The notes beneath the pieces are model-generated. The model had not been told where the DNA came from. It ran no database searches and worked only from the letters and a program-made list of their open reading frames with translations. Source: Lingula anatina (lineage: Eukaryota > Brachiopoda > Lingulata > Lingulida > Lingulidae). Taken from it: a stretch of DNA of 64,000 nucleotides. Below, in pieces: positions 33,701 through 46,146 of the stretch. The translations under genes and the position numbers were made by a program. Location of the stretch: NCBI RefSeq assembly GCF_001039355.2, contig NW_019775681.1, positions 115,439-179,438 on the forward strand, read 5' to 3'. Every line of letters starts with the position of its first letter. Position 1 is the stretch's first letter.

Positions 33701-36700
33701 CCAGAAATGAAATTGTGCAGCAATGGTTTCATTATCGACAGGACGCCACCCAGAGCAGGTCACGTGTCTGTTTTGAACTCCATGAATGGACACCTCCTGG
33801 ACTCGACAACAGTTGTGCTCTCGTGGCACGGATTTGTTGACAAGGATGAATTGGGAATCCTTTTTAACAGAGGCATAAGATCCTACAGCTACGCCATAGG
33901 TAAGAAGCTCAAACAAATTGGCAGAGCACGAATATTATGTAATGACCAAAAGGCTTAATTCAATACATACATATATGGAAAAGTGATACGCTGATACTAT
34001 TGTAATCCACCTTTCCATTACACTATTACAGTACATTATATATATTGATAGATAAAGCTTACGGTAACCCTATGTATTGCAAGCGTTTTTATTACCCTTT
34101 AGGTGCATCTCCTTATGGCCAAGACGTTGTTCGATTCACGGACGTCAAGACATCAACTCGTGTGATTGTCAACAACTTAAGCCTCGTCAACGGAATGGTG
34201 CATTATTTCACTATCAAGGGTAAGGAATCGCAATATGGATACCTAAAAATTTAACCATAAAATAATGTGCGTATGTTTTCTTTTTTTGCAGTTTGTCTAT
34301 TTGTCTATTTGTATTATTGCAGGTACTGACTTTGTTGGATTGAGTTCCTTTGCGACTTCGGAAGGTATAATGGTTGACACCACACCTCCTGACTGCGGGA
34401 CAGTCCTAGTTGGTTCTCCACATAGACACTTTGCCTTAACCGGAAGTCCAAGCTTGCAGGTTCATTGGAATGGTATCAAAGACGACGAGAGCGGCGTTTC
34501 CCGTGTTGCACTGGCTATAGGATCAGGTCCCCATCAACAAGACATCATGGCTTTCACGTCTTATCAGTCAACAACAGCCTTCCTTGAAGACCTGCCCCTT
34601 CTAGACGGTCACTCGTATTATGCTCAAGTGCAGGTGCGATATTAACTTAATTCACTTTGTAAGGTCCCTTTGTCATATGTTAGAATATTTAATACATTTA
34701 TGTACACATCCTTCCACCGTGTTAAGAATTTGAATTACTTTTTTTTCTACCGGTATCACCTGACGTAGGTTACGAATGGAGCCAACCTGCACCAGACATG
34801 CCACGCATCGCCAATTTTGTATGACTCCACACCCCCGATAGCAGGATTTGTAAGAGACGGACCACGGGTGAGCATTATTATCATTTTTAAACAAATGGCA
34901 TTTGGTTCCATGCTTCTTTGTAACTTTCAGTTGTTTCTCATTTTCTAACGTATATTTGCTTTTAGTAACATACAATGATCCATATGTGACTACAAGTGTA
35001 ATGTTATACCACAAACAACAGAAATTTACAAAGGTGTACGAGTCAATTCTATAATGATTATACATGTATGTAGAGGTAGGCCTATTAACGTAATTTAGCA
35101 ATGTTCCTTTCCTTTGTGCTGTACATTATGTGCNTCTCACTGTTGGTGACACTAACGGTTGAATATCATTCATTTTCATATAGGAAGATATAGACTACCA
35201 GAGCAAATTAGACCTCGTATATGTTAACTGGGGCGGATTCATTGACCCTCATTCTGGAGTTCAGTCATACAAGGTAGCCGTGCATGAAGAAGACCAAGAA
35301 CCAGCATTTATTCTTGTAGGGAACAGAACAGGTAACCTAAATTAATCAATAGACAAAGGTCGATTTTAGATTCGGCCAATTTAAGAAAACCGTTCAGTCT
35401 AGCTTCACTTATGAAGATCTAAATAGAAAATACGTGTGCTCTCTCAAGCGAGTAAGATGTGAATCAATTCGCTTTACTACGTGGACCTTAAATGGTTTGC
35501 GAATAACACATTAATAAAACGTGGTGTTTGATGAGGCGATTACAAAAAGTTTTCACTTTTAAATACATTTCAGAATTCGGTATGCGGTATCACCTGAAAC
35601 CAGGAGTGAAGTATATCGCCACTGTCGAGGCATGTAACAATGTCGGCCTATGTTCAAGAGCGACATCTGACGGCGTGATAGCTGATGTCACTCCACCGAT
35701 TGCAGGCAAAGTCGAGACTGGGTTTGAAGGGAGTCATGCACATTATCTAGCCGAAAGGTAATTTATGGCGTACCAGATTATGTCCAATTTAAAATTCACC
35801 TCGTTATAATTACAAACAATGTTGTTGACTAGAATAGAGATTAACGTTCATATACTACTAACCGGTAGTACATTACGCCAATGGTTATTTTGACCTGAGT
35901 GCCACTCCTAGGAATCATATCCTCAAGGTCCATCGATAATAAAACGTTTTGCATGGCCTTCATTATGAGTCCTACACGCCACCTTGTCTAGTAACTATGG
36001 AAAACCAGAATAATGTTTTCAGAATGTCCTGTTTTGATACACAACAAAGTAGATACTCCAGCGCAGTAGACTACTGCAATCATACTGCAAACATGCTTCA
36101 AATCTGCTTCGATGTGGGAGCTAATTAGCATATTTGAAACATGCTTCTATCATGCTGCTAATCTACTGCATTAATGCTCCTTCTCTGTACAAACCTATGT
36201 AGTTTGTGGAGTAGAATTGCAGTAGGCTATACTGCATTTCTACTGCAAATATGCTCCACACCACTACTGCTTTAATGCTTCTTTACTACTTCGATACTAC
36301 TGCATTTTCGTTCGGGAATTTACGGGTTAGATCCACGACAGAATTTAAAGATATTTGAAAATAAATTTGTTATTGCAAATATTCTATCGCTAACAGGTCT
36401 TCAGTATCAGTGAGATGGTTTGGTTTCCATGACGTAGAGAGTGGCATTAAACGCTACAGCTGGTGTATTGGCACAGAACCTCAGATATGTGACATTAAGA
36501 ACATGACTAAAGTCTACTCGGCATCATCTGCCATAGGAACTGGTCTACAGCTTCCAGAAGCGACCCGCCTCTATGCTACAGTTTTGGTAGAAAACGGTGC
36601 AAGTTTTACCGTTAACCAGTCCTCACAGTACGTGATAACCGACAGCACCCCGCCCAATGTTGTCACTCCTCCGACAATTGTCTTACGGGATATTCAAGTT

Positions 36701-39700
36701 TCCAGGCGTAACGGTACACAATTTGATCCGTCACAGCTGAGGTGCACATGGAAGTTCACTGATGACAACAGCCCAGTTATTAGCCATCTTGTAACCATAA
36801 ACACTCACCATGATGGCAGTGTTGCCATACCACCCGTTGAGATAGGAGATGTAGATTTTGTTCAGTTAAATTTGCCACGGAATCAGACATTCTCTGACGG
36901 TGATGTTTACACTGTGAGCGTAACCGCATGCAACGCGGCAGGTTTGTGCACGTCATCAACATCAGAACCAGTTCTGGTGGATTCTTCTCCACCTCACATA
37001 GGGGGGTTCCAAGAACCTTTGACTTGGACTATAGTGGATGGAGTGTCCTCCATTAATCTTTCTTGGACTGGATTCGCAGACCCCCATTCTGGTATCAGTA
37101 ACTACTACGTTACCATCGGGACCTCCTACAGCAACAGTGATGTCACAGGTGGAGCAACCCAAGCCCAACATTCAATTGGAGACCTTCAGAACATAAATGT
37201 CAACACTACCGTAAATTTCATACCGGGACAATTGTTGTTCATTTCTTTATGGGCAGAAAACGGCGCTGGACTGAGAAGCCATATTGGTAGAATTGCGGTA
37301 AAAGTGATCAGTAACAATCCTGACCACAGGTCGGGGATTTTGGACATTGAAAAACACTCTTGCGATATCCATTACTGTAATTCAGACTGTACATGCGCGG
37401 TTGTAGGTCGAAAATGCATGTCAGATGGAGCGTTGCCTAATTGCACCGCGGAAAAGGGAAATACAGCCACAAGGAAGTTTGTCGTAGCAGACGGAATATT
37501 ATCGGATGCTGCGTTTACATGTTCTTCAAAATGCCTTTCGGGGCATTGGTTCGGACCACAAGCCAACGCCAGCGAGATACAAAGATATGAGTGGAGCATA
37601 GGTATATACAACTCCACAGGCGGAAACGGTATATTTGACTTGACAACAGAGCAACCATGGTTCGACATTGGTCACTTAAATGATTTCACATTTTGTCTCA
37701 CAGACGGTAGATTTCTTAACCACAAACAAAAATATGCTGTCTATGTCCGAGCATGGACTGGATTTAGCACATACACTGAGTACATGTCAAATGGTGTCAT
37801 GGTTGACCTAACACCGCCATCACAACGACGAGGGAAACACGTGATAGACTGTGGAGACAGTTGTGATGTTGACGTTGAATTTGCACGAAATACGCATACC
37901 CTGTCGGCAGACTGGACAGATGTATTTATCGACACCCAAAGTGAAATAGATCACTATGAGCTGTACATTGGAACATTTCCAGAAGGTAAGCAACATATGG
38001 TTTTCTGATGACGTGACAGGACTACTCTCTACACAATACGAAATGACAGATATACTTCACATGTATATGTTTTTACACAGTGGTATCGAAATATAAGGAC
38101 ATATAAAGCATTTACATTTGGGGTTAATAAAAAAAGTTTTCTTTTTCCAGGCGATGACGTTATTGGTACAATTGACCTTGGGCTCTCCACCAACTTTACC
38201 TCCCCTGACCTTCAGCTTATGGAAGGCGTCAGGTACTATACGACCATTGTGGCTTATAACAAGGTTGGTCTGTCAGCGTCGTCCACTTCAGATGGTGTGA
38301 CCATCGACAACCATAAGCCAATTGCTGGTAAAGTGTATAACACAGCCTGGTTTCATAACAAGCCAAGTCAGCAGTCGGTGGAAACAATTGGTGTCTCTTG
38401 GACAGGTTATGATGACTACCATTCCGGCATATCCCATTACGAAGTAACCATTGGTTCTTCCCCAGGTCTCGCGGATATCCGTGGAATAACTGATGTTGGG
38501 CTAAACAACACCTTTGAACTGTCTGGTTTAAACTTGACTCATGGCAGTAATGTATGGGTGTCTGTGAGAGGTGTAGATGCAGCAGGATTATCATCTGAAT
38601 GGGTGTATAGTGGCAGATTATTCATTGATATAACACCGCCGACATTTCAAATGTGTGACTCATTTAAAGAAGTCATCTGGCAGTTTTCAAGTTCAAATAA
38701 TTACACGTTTAACACAAATGAGAGTATACTTAGTACCATTCCATTGAACTTACCAGAAACTTTGTTTTACAATGATGGAAGGTTGGACGTAATATCAAAC
38801 CCCGATGGCTCGCAAACTGGTCTTACTTTAACATGTGAGGACACAGAAGAACCATTTATTTGCACAGATATTTCAAACAAGTGCTCAGTCTCAGTCTACA
38901 GCTCAATGAAACCGTCAGTGTCATCTGTTTGCCAGTTAGAAAGATATGGACAACCAATCAGACTCCAGGAAGCAACTGCTATGGTTTGCAACAGAAGTTT
39001 CGGAACATTTTCTAGCGGACCGGTGCTTAGGCAGTTAGGACATTCCTCCATTGAGATAACTCATGGAATCAATGACCCTGACAGCGGTATAAAGAGACAC
39101 ATGCTAGGCCTTGGGACGACAAAAGGCGGGTTCCAATTACAACCTCTGGTTGACATAGGTAAAGCCCCGAGAGCAGTCTTTGATGTATCTGCAGTGCATG
39201 GGACTCCAATCTACGCCACAGTGATTTCAGAAAACAACGCCTTGTCCACAGCTGCTTTTTTCTCAGAAGTTCTTGTCCTAGATTGGACTCCACCTATTAT
39301 TCGCAGTGTCCACATTTCTGTTCTTGAAACAGAAAACCAAACATCTAAGTTTCAAGTTGTGGCTAAATGGGAAGTCTTTGACAATGAAACGACAGTAACC
39401 GGATGCACATGGACAATAGGTAAGGACAATGCGCAGGATGAGTAGATATTGCTTGATTATATCCGTTTTTGTATTTTTTTCATAAACATTTTATAGGCAA
39501 TGGTGGATATAATGTATACTTGCTTTTGTGAACCTAATTTTATGTTTTCCCAGGTTATCATTTTTTTATGTAAAAGCAACATCTAATTTGTTTATATTAC
39601 TTTTGTCTTGGTGCCTTTTTACATTCACTTTCATATAATAGCAAACGTAAGATTTAATAAAGTTATTTAATCTACATTAGGACGGTCTGAAAGCACCCAA

Positions 39701-42051
39701 GGCATTTTACCATGGCAACCGACAACCAACAACAGCTATTCTGGCCCTGTTTCTGCGACCCTAACGCATGGTGAAAAGGTGCATGTGACCATACGGTGTA
39801 GCAATGAAGTCGACCTGGTGGCGGTCGCCAACGCTCAACCTGTAACTGTAATCACCAAACCACCGATATCCGAAAATGCCAGTGTATTGTCCATTTTAAG
39901 AAACGAAAGTCCTTTCCATGCTTATAGGTCGTACCAGTCGACCAATTCAAGTATTCGTGTTGCTTGGTCCGGATTCCAAGACAATGTTGGCATTCAACGG
40001 TATGTTATACGTGTTCGGGGTCGAGATAACCGAACCGTTGTGAAGTGGACCGATACCGGACTGCACACAGATGTTTGCTTAGATGGTCTTTCCCTAGAAG
40101 ATGGATCCTACAGCGTGGAAGTAATGGCCGAAAATTCAGCTGGTAAAGTCAGTGAACCAAAGAACACTTCTGTTCTCATTTTGGCTACGCCACCTTCAGT
40201 TACAGGTGAGTGCTATTGTAAATTAAAACCAAATGATAAATACTTTGTTACTGGCTCATTACCTGTCTCGGGATTAGTCCAAACATTTTATTATATTTAA
40301 AAGTAACCTGCACCGTCGCTATTCTTACCCTCAGATAAACACATTTGGGATCCAGGATAGTAACTTATAAATTCTGCTTAAGGTGCGTGTGTTTTCTTAT
40401 TAATTTAAATGTAAGGTACTCAACTGCAGACCCCAGTGGGTATAATGGAAGACCTTTGCAAGAAACAATATGCTTAAAGCAAAAGTCGTTATAATTCAAT
40501 GACTGCTTAAGGTAGTGTCCTTGTGCTATACTGTGTAACATTGTCGCGCATTAACGTCTTTTGTTGCGCATTGCGTCATCAGCCAGTGTTGGCGATCTAG
40601 CAATACAAATCGATTTTATCTTAAAACAAGTTGCCTTGGCAACAAAAATTCGCTTGGGCTCCAATCAATCTTTTCTAATCTGTGTCTGCCATATGTACTG
40701 AAGACAATGTAGAAGATATGTGCTTTGAACGTACTCAATATGTGAAAAATATTCTGTAGTATTTAAATTAAATTTTCAAATCACCAAAACAACAAAACCA
40801 ACATGGTTATTTTTATATACAGACACTATGAGCGTATGTAATATATATATATTCTGATCGGTCTGTCTCTCCGTGTTTTTGCCCTCGCTGTCGCTGTCCG
40901 ACACATGACGTTCGCCCCAAATAATATTTTTGTTTTACATTAAATTTACTGAGGTTGCTTTCGAAAATCGGCATGACGAGTAATTATTCTGATTTTTGCA
41001 CATTTTTGGTGACTTTCGCCCCATTACTTCTAAACCATATTTTTGTTTTACATTAAATTTACTGTGCAAATTACTTTGTTTTGCAAAGAAGCAGGTTGTT
41101 TTCAAAAATCAGTATGATTAGTTTTCTTTTTGTTTGAATATTTAATTTTTCACACCTTAGCATTTCAATGTTATGTGCTACCTGTAGTACATAATGTAAG
41201 AGGGTAAGAGTGACTATGCTGTTTTAAAGTTTTAAAGTGTGATAGTGCATCAGAATTGGCCACAATATTATTAGGTGCACTTTTTTGCGTCTGAATGTCT
41301 GAACATTTATCAGCTTTGCTGCCTTGTTTCCTGTATGGTGTCTGTATATTTGTCAGCTTTGCTGTTTAGTTTAGTGGTAATGTGGGCGCAGTAGTGTCAA
41401 ATATGCATGTAAAATATAAGAAAACCCCATAATATAGAAATCTCACGAGGACATAGCTTTAAAAGATATATGCATGCTCATTAGATACATGTATTTTCTT
41501 ATTACAGCGTTTTCAGAATTTGGGAACCTTCACTGCTATCACTACCTTTTCTATTACTAATACATACCAGATTAATTATTTTCACCATTAAAATAACTAC
41601 TTTAAATTGTCCATGATCATTTTTTATTGGTTTTGTTTTATGCATAACCTTAACCATTGAACCATGGTTTTCTAGAGATAATGAGCTTTCATGTTACATA
41701 TCACATTGCTATGTTTACTCATAATGTGGATACAACATACACCACATAAGAAGCGCTGAATGGTGCAAATTATGCATTTTAGGTAAGCGGCCGTCAATCG
41801 TATGTCAAAAGGAAAAGTGCACGGTTAACTGGCGCCAGTCCTTTGACGGTTTTCCAAACATCCTTCCTCTGCGCTTCGAAGTGTGCTTTGGTTCCAAGCA
41901 GGGTTCCTGTGATGTACTTCCTCCCACAGAGACGTTCAAAGCGACTTTAAATATCTCCAGACTGCCAGATATGTTAAAGATCTTCGGTTCAGTAACGGCA
42001 ATATTACCATCCGGGACTTATACAACCGTTCAAATGACAAAAGATAATTAG
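27725..42051 (+). CDS. giant extracellular protein with repeated FN3-like modules
   Basis: Fifteen exons with matching phases: 27725-28148, 28405-28549, 28646-29801, 29956-31117, 31603-33029, 33212-33899, 34103-34219, 34323-34633, 34769-34867, 35184-35331, 35574-35757, 36397-37985, 38151-39419, 39681-40205, 41783-42051. Starting at 27725 gives about 3,170 residues and TAG at 42049. The protein is built of about a dozen modules of roughly 150-250 residues. Each pairs a W-x-G-F-x-D-x-x-S-G-I-x-x-Y-x-x-x-I-G strand pattern (WTGFADPHSGISNYYVTIG, WTGYDDYHSGISHYEVTIG) with an A-x-N-x-A-G-L segment. A linker such as VDTTPP, ADVTPP or VDSSPP follows. There are Cys-rich inserts (around 32540-32790 and 37365-37560) and many N-glycosylation sequons. 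No transmembrane segment is seen, so it is probably secreted. The ATG at 27725 precedes a signal-like stretch (MTLFILISLPMCF). A phase 1 acceptor at 27881 would instead join the frame to the EGF exon upstream. Function not known; adhesion or matrix role is inference. Confidence 0.85.
31228..31451. mobile_element. foldback/MITE with perfect 31-bp terminal inverted repeats
   Basis: The left terminus, 31228-31258, starts CCCCCTTTACACTGGACGGC. It is perfectly complementary to 31421-31451 (GCAGAAAGGACGCCGTCCAG onwards). The element is 224 bp and sits wholly in the intron between exons 4 and 5 of the giant FN3-like gene. A longer relative occupies 60119-61192. Target-site duplication is not clear. 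Confidence 0.85.
36000..36310. repeat. degenerate CTACTGCA-rich repeat in intron
   Basis: Many imperfect copies of CTACTGCA(A/T) and CATGCTTC or TGCTCC-type words in both orientations fill the end of the intron before 36397. This looks like an old palindromic or minisatellite-derived element. Ends are not sharp. Confidence 0.45.
40911..41140. repeat. two diverged tandem units in the last intron
   Basis: TTCGCCCCAAATA, ATTTTTGTTTTACATTAAAT and CGAAAATCGGCATGA recur about 105-120 bp later as TTCGCCCCATTAC, ATTTTTGTTTTACATTAAAT and CAAAAATCAGTATGA. An imperfect direct repeat, without coding potential. Confidence 0.6.
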
Positions 42052-42285
42052 ACAGATAAGTGTATATTCCTGTGTTAAGATAGTTGTCTGCGATTAAAAC
42101 AAGTCGGTCGTAAAGTTACTGTACCGTATAATATTGGTCAGACCGTGTTATGAGCCTTTTTATTAGTCATATAGTTATAATTAAGCGTCCTACTAATTTT
42201 ATCTAAGACTAATATATATAGTTAAACTGCTTAAAGGTATTGTTTTTGGATTCCCCTATGTCAATGCAAAGATGGATAAAGTCAG

Positions 42286-42291
42286 AATAAA
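42286..42291 (+). promoter_or_regulatory. candidate poly(A) signal of the giant FN3-like gene
   Basis: AATAAA, 235 nt after the stop codon at 42049-42051, just before the start of the tandem duplication. Confidence 0.5.
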
Positions 42292-42309
42292 ACGGTCAAC
42301 ATATATACT

Positions 42310-45300
42310 GTAGTTATAAATGCAGGATAAAAATCCATAATATTCTTGCTAAAGAGCCATAATGTTCTTACCATATTATTTCCCTCAGTGTACGTGAGTA
42401 CACGATTTTTTAGGGTCATGTGGTCCAAAAAGACATATGTACAAACGTTTCGCTATGTCGGGTGGCTTAAAACGTTACTATTTCCAGATTTCAATAACTG
42501 CAATCGATTTAAAGATATAGCAGTGGGATTTTGGATATTTTAGGAAATTACGTTTTTAATAAATGCTTGACTTTTTAATTCATGACTCTCTCTTCTTTAG
42601 TTTTAGGACAACGAAAAACTAAAATTTTAGGTCAAAAATATAATGCATGGTTACCAGTGAAAAGTTTGTTTATCTCTGTATTTGTGTCCTAAATTGTTTG
42701 CTTTGCAATCATTGCGCGTTTTTCATACGTGGTATTTGGTCCGCAGACCTTAAAATTTCAAAAAAGATTTATACTTACAAAATTTATCAATTTTGAAACT
42801 AGACAACACTAGACACCAGACTCCAAAAGAAATTGTAGGTTTTGATGATTAATTGTGATTTTATTCTCACTTTTGTCTGGAAAAATTGAAAAATAGTGTT
42901 TGGAAAGGTCATTTTTATTTTTGATATAGTTTTCAAAATATTGATTATTTTTAATAATATAGGCTAAAGACATTAAATATCAGTTATTTCAAGTGCATTA
43001 CATTAAAATTTATTTGATTAGAAAATAATGGATTAATTAGTATTAAAATGTCCTTCCCAGGTGATTTTGGTACCTATTTTAATTTTTTTTTTCAGTAATT
43101 ACAAACGCTAAAAACTTTTTACTTCATATTCTCCTCAAATATGGTATGTGTCAGCAACCTATAAAATTTTTGACTTAAAACATTCCAGTGGGTTATTTAA
43201 CCAAAATTAATAAAATTGTTATGGAAGGACATTAGGCATCTCGGAAGGAATCTTCATATATCTTGGGTGAATACAATGCAGACAGGTGAACAATGACATC
43301 CCTTTCCTTTCTTCAAGATGAATTAAAATTTTGGAATTTAAAGATTTTCCAAACTCTGCTTATTGCTGTCTTTTTATTAAATAGCACATTATTTCAATGA
43401 TGTTGAAATGATTGTTATATAGGTCTACATGAAATTTAGACGCTTGCTCAAAAATGTCATACTGATGTAATACTTTGAAATGAGATCACAGAAGAAGCCA
43501 CCTTATCAAATGTGTAAATAGTTAATGTTGAAACATGATCAAGGAAAGGTATGATAGAATTTGATATTATCTTGCACCAATTAGTCCATAAAAATGTCAG
43601 GAATTTCTACTATTTGCAATCAAGCATTGACCTAACTAGGTAACTTCTTTGATCAGACAATGCCATGTTCGGTTGTGATTTTATCTATCAGAAATTTGTT
43701 TATTGGAATGACTAATCTAGGCAACTTTCTCGATCAGAAAGTTACATATTATGGACTAATTAGGTTAAAACTTAATATGGAATTTACAGCCATGATCCAT
43801 TCAGATAACTTTTTGTTGATCTGTGACCATTGAGAGATTGACTAAATCAAAATAGTGGCTTCCTTTAACAGTTTTGGATCCGAAGCATATAAGTTGATGA
43901 AATTTAGCATATGAGCATTATGTCAGTGTCATAGATCTGTCACCATGTCACTCTCTCAAAGTGCTATCAGACAAAGAAGGTTTAGAGAAAGACTTATCAG
44001 TAATCCAGAAAAATGTGAAGGGTGCCCAAGAGGTTGAGTAAATGACACTTGTAAGTGAGCATAAAGTGAAACACATTCTGTTGCATTTAGTTATATTGAA
44101 AGTATAATGAACTTGCATATCAGTTGATGGTAATTAGTATTTTGATAGTTACATGCTTTGAGGACTGATAGGTACAGCAATGTAAGTGAATTTATATAAG
44201 TAGTTAACATACATGTATACAATAATAATCTTTTAAGAATTTTTGGTACTTCAAAATTTAGGTAGATAATTAGCTATTAATTTTAGTTTTATGCTGACAT
44301 TAAAAAACTTAAATAATATTAAGACTTTCACATCACTTTGAGCTGGTTTGTGTGATATTTGCGAAAGTTCATACATTTTCATGTCTTCCTAATAATGATT
44401 TTTAGTAATGCTTGAAAATAAAATATTATTATCACCACATAATGCTTTTGTGATGTTGGATTTTATTCATCAAACTTATCTTCGTAAATATACTATTTAA
44501 TATAATTATTTAACTTTAATTTACATGTGATTTAGCAGTGAACAAAACGTCCTTCCCAGATGCCTACTTAATTTTTTCAAATTTTTTTTCCAAAAAAACA
44601 AACAAACAAACAAAAAATAAACACAGCAAAAATGGGGCTCTCAAAGTTTTTACTTTAAAAAAATACATTTAAAGTGTCAAATATCCTCCTAAAACAGAAT
44701 ACAGCAAAAAAAATAAATAAATAAAAAGGAATGGCCCTTAACTTGTCACTAAAATATATGAATGCTAGATTATTTTTCGTTAATAGCAACATCGATATAC
44801 TATACCTGCCCTTGTGTCACCATGTATGGTTTTTACAGCTAAATAACAGATGACAAGGATGGCATCTGACCTCTGAATTAGTAGCATGTTAAGATGACAA
44901 ACAAATGTATTCGCCTAATTGAGACTGGGCCTAGGCGGATTTAGACTATGCTGGGTCTGTACCATGCGTGTATATGTCGATTGAACATAGTGTTCACACA
45001 GGTTCTTGTAAGCATTCAGTTGTACGGTGTAGTCTAGTTAATATATTATCTTAGTTTAATATATTTTTAATCTAATTTAAAAGATTCAACACTGAAATAA
45101 AGTAGAAATGTCATACCGAATTATGTATAATTTAAATGTAATTTAAATACTTATGTTTTTAAATGATTATGTATTTAAATGTTCGTCAAATCGATCGGGA
45201 ACTAAAACATTATCTAATAAATGAATTCATGACATATATTTTATGGACAGTGTAGAATGTTCTAGAAACAATTTGACATGGGGTGTGTTATTGCCAATGC

Positions 45301-46146
45301 ATCAAGTTAATGTGCACGCAGTCCAGCTCAGTAAAGTCGACGCAAGTATCTTCAAAATTGACCTGATGTCTAATACTATATGATTTTGCGAGGTTCCCAT
45401 CTTCACCTGGGCAAAAATAAGTTTAGCTTATCGAGGATGCAGGTGAAAGTTTATCATTTACAAACAGTTTAAATACAGTTAAAGAGAAACAATGCGCTGC
45501 TAAGTGACATGTATATCACCATCTGGAAATAAATAAATTGGAGTGTTTGTGGAACGTTTGTCGTGCGAAAAGTAAAGAAAGTCACTTAGAACATTTAAAA
45601 TTATGTCTGTCTGGTCCGTAATGATTTGTTTTTCATTTGAGGGTGAATAATCGAAAACAAACCTTGAGCAGTGCAAATGGATAGTGTTAAATTATGCCTC
45701 CCACAGCGAACGGACTGTATCCCATGCTTACACCAATGCTTTAATCGCTAAATATTGCTGTACATCATGTCACTCAAAGGATAGTATTTGATTAATATAG
45801 TATACGATGCGTAATTATTATAAAAAAAAAACTCAAAAGAAAAGGGCATAGGGGAGAAATAGTTAACACGAGTAAAAGCACTGCATGTTATAGTCTAAAA
45901 GGGAAAGCCAAAGGACTTACTCAAACGCTCCCATGCCCCACGCTCATCTCTCAAAGGGTTTTGATAGGAAGGTAGATAAATGAAAAATTTGATGGTTAAG
46001 GTTTGCAGTGGTGTGTGGTGTGTATCGGAGCAAGTAAACACGGGTCAAGGATTAAATATATCAGTGCTGATACAACCCCCATGACTTGTCCATCTTCGTG
46101 TGAAAAATGCACCGCAACGATTGCATTAGCGACATGGCACGGCGCG
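42310..46146. repeat. tandem duplication, unit 1 (about 3.8 kb)
   Basis: The first 400 bp (ATAAATGCAGGATAAAAATC to about 42715) match 46150-46530. The last 1.4 kb (44745-46146) match 46870-48450; both pairs are in direct orientation and in the same order. The unit is AT-rich, without an exon or recognisable transposon protein. The 2-kb middle (about 42716-44745) has no clear counterpart in unit 2. Confidence 0.8.
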
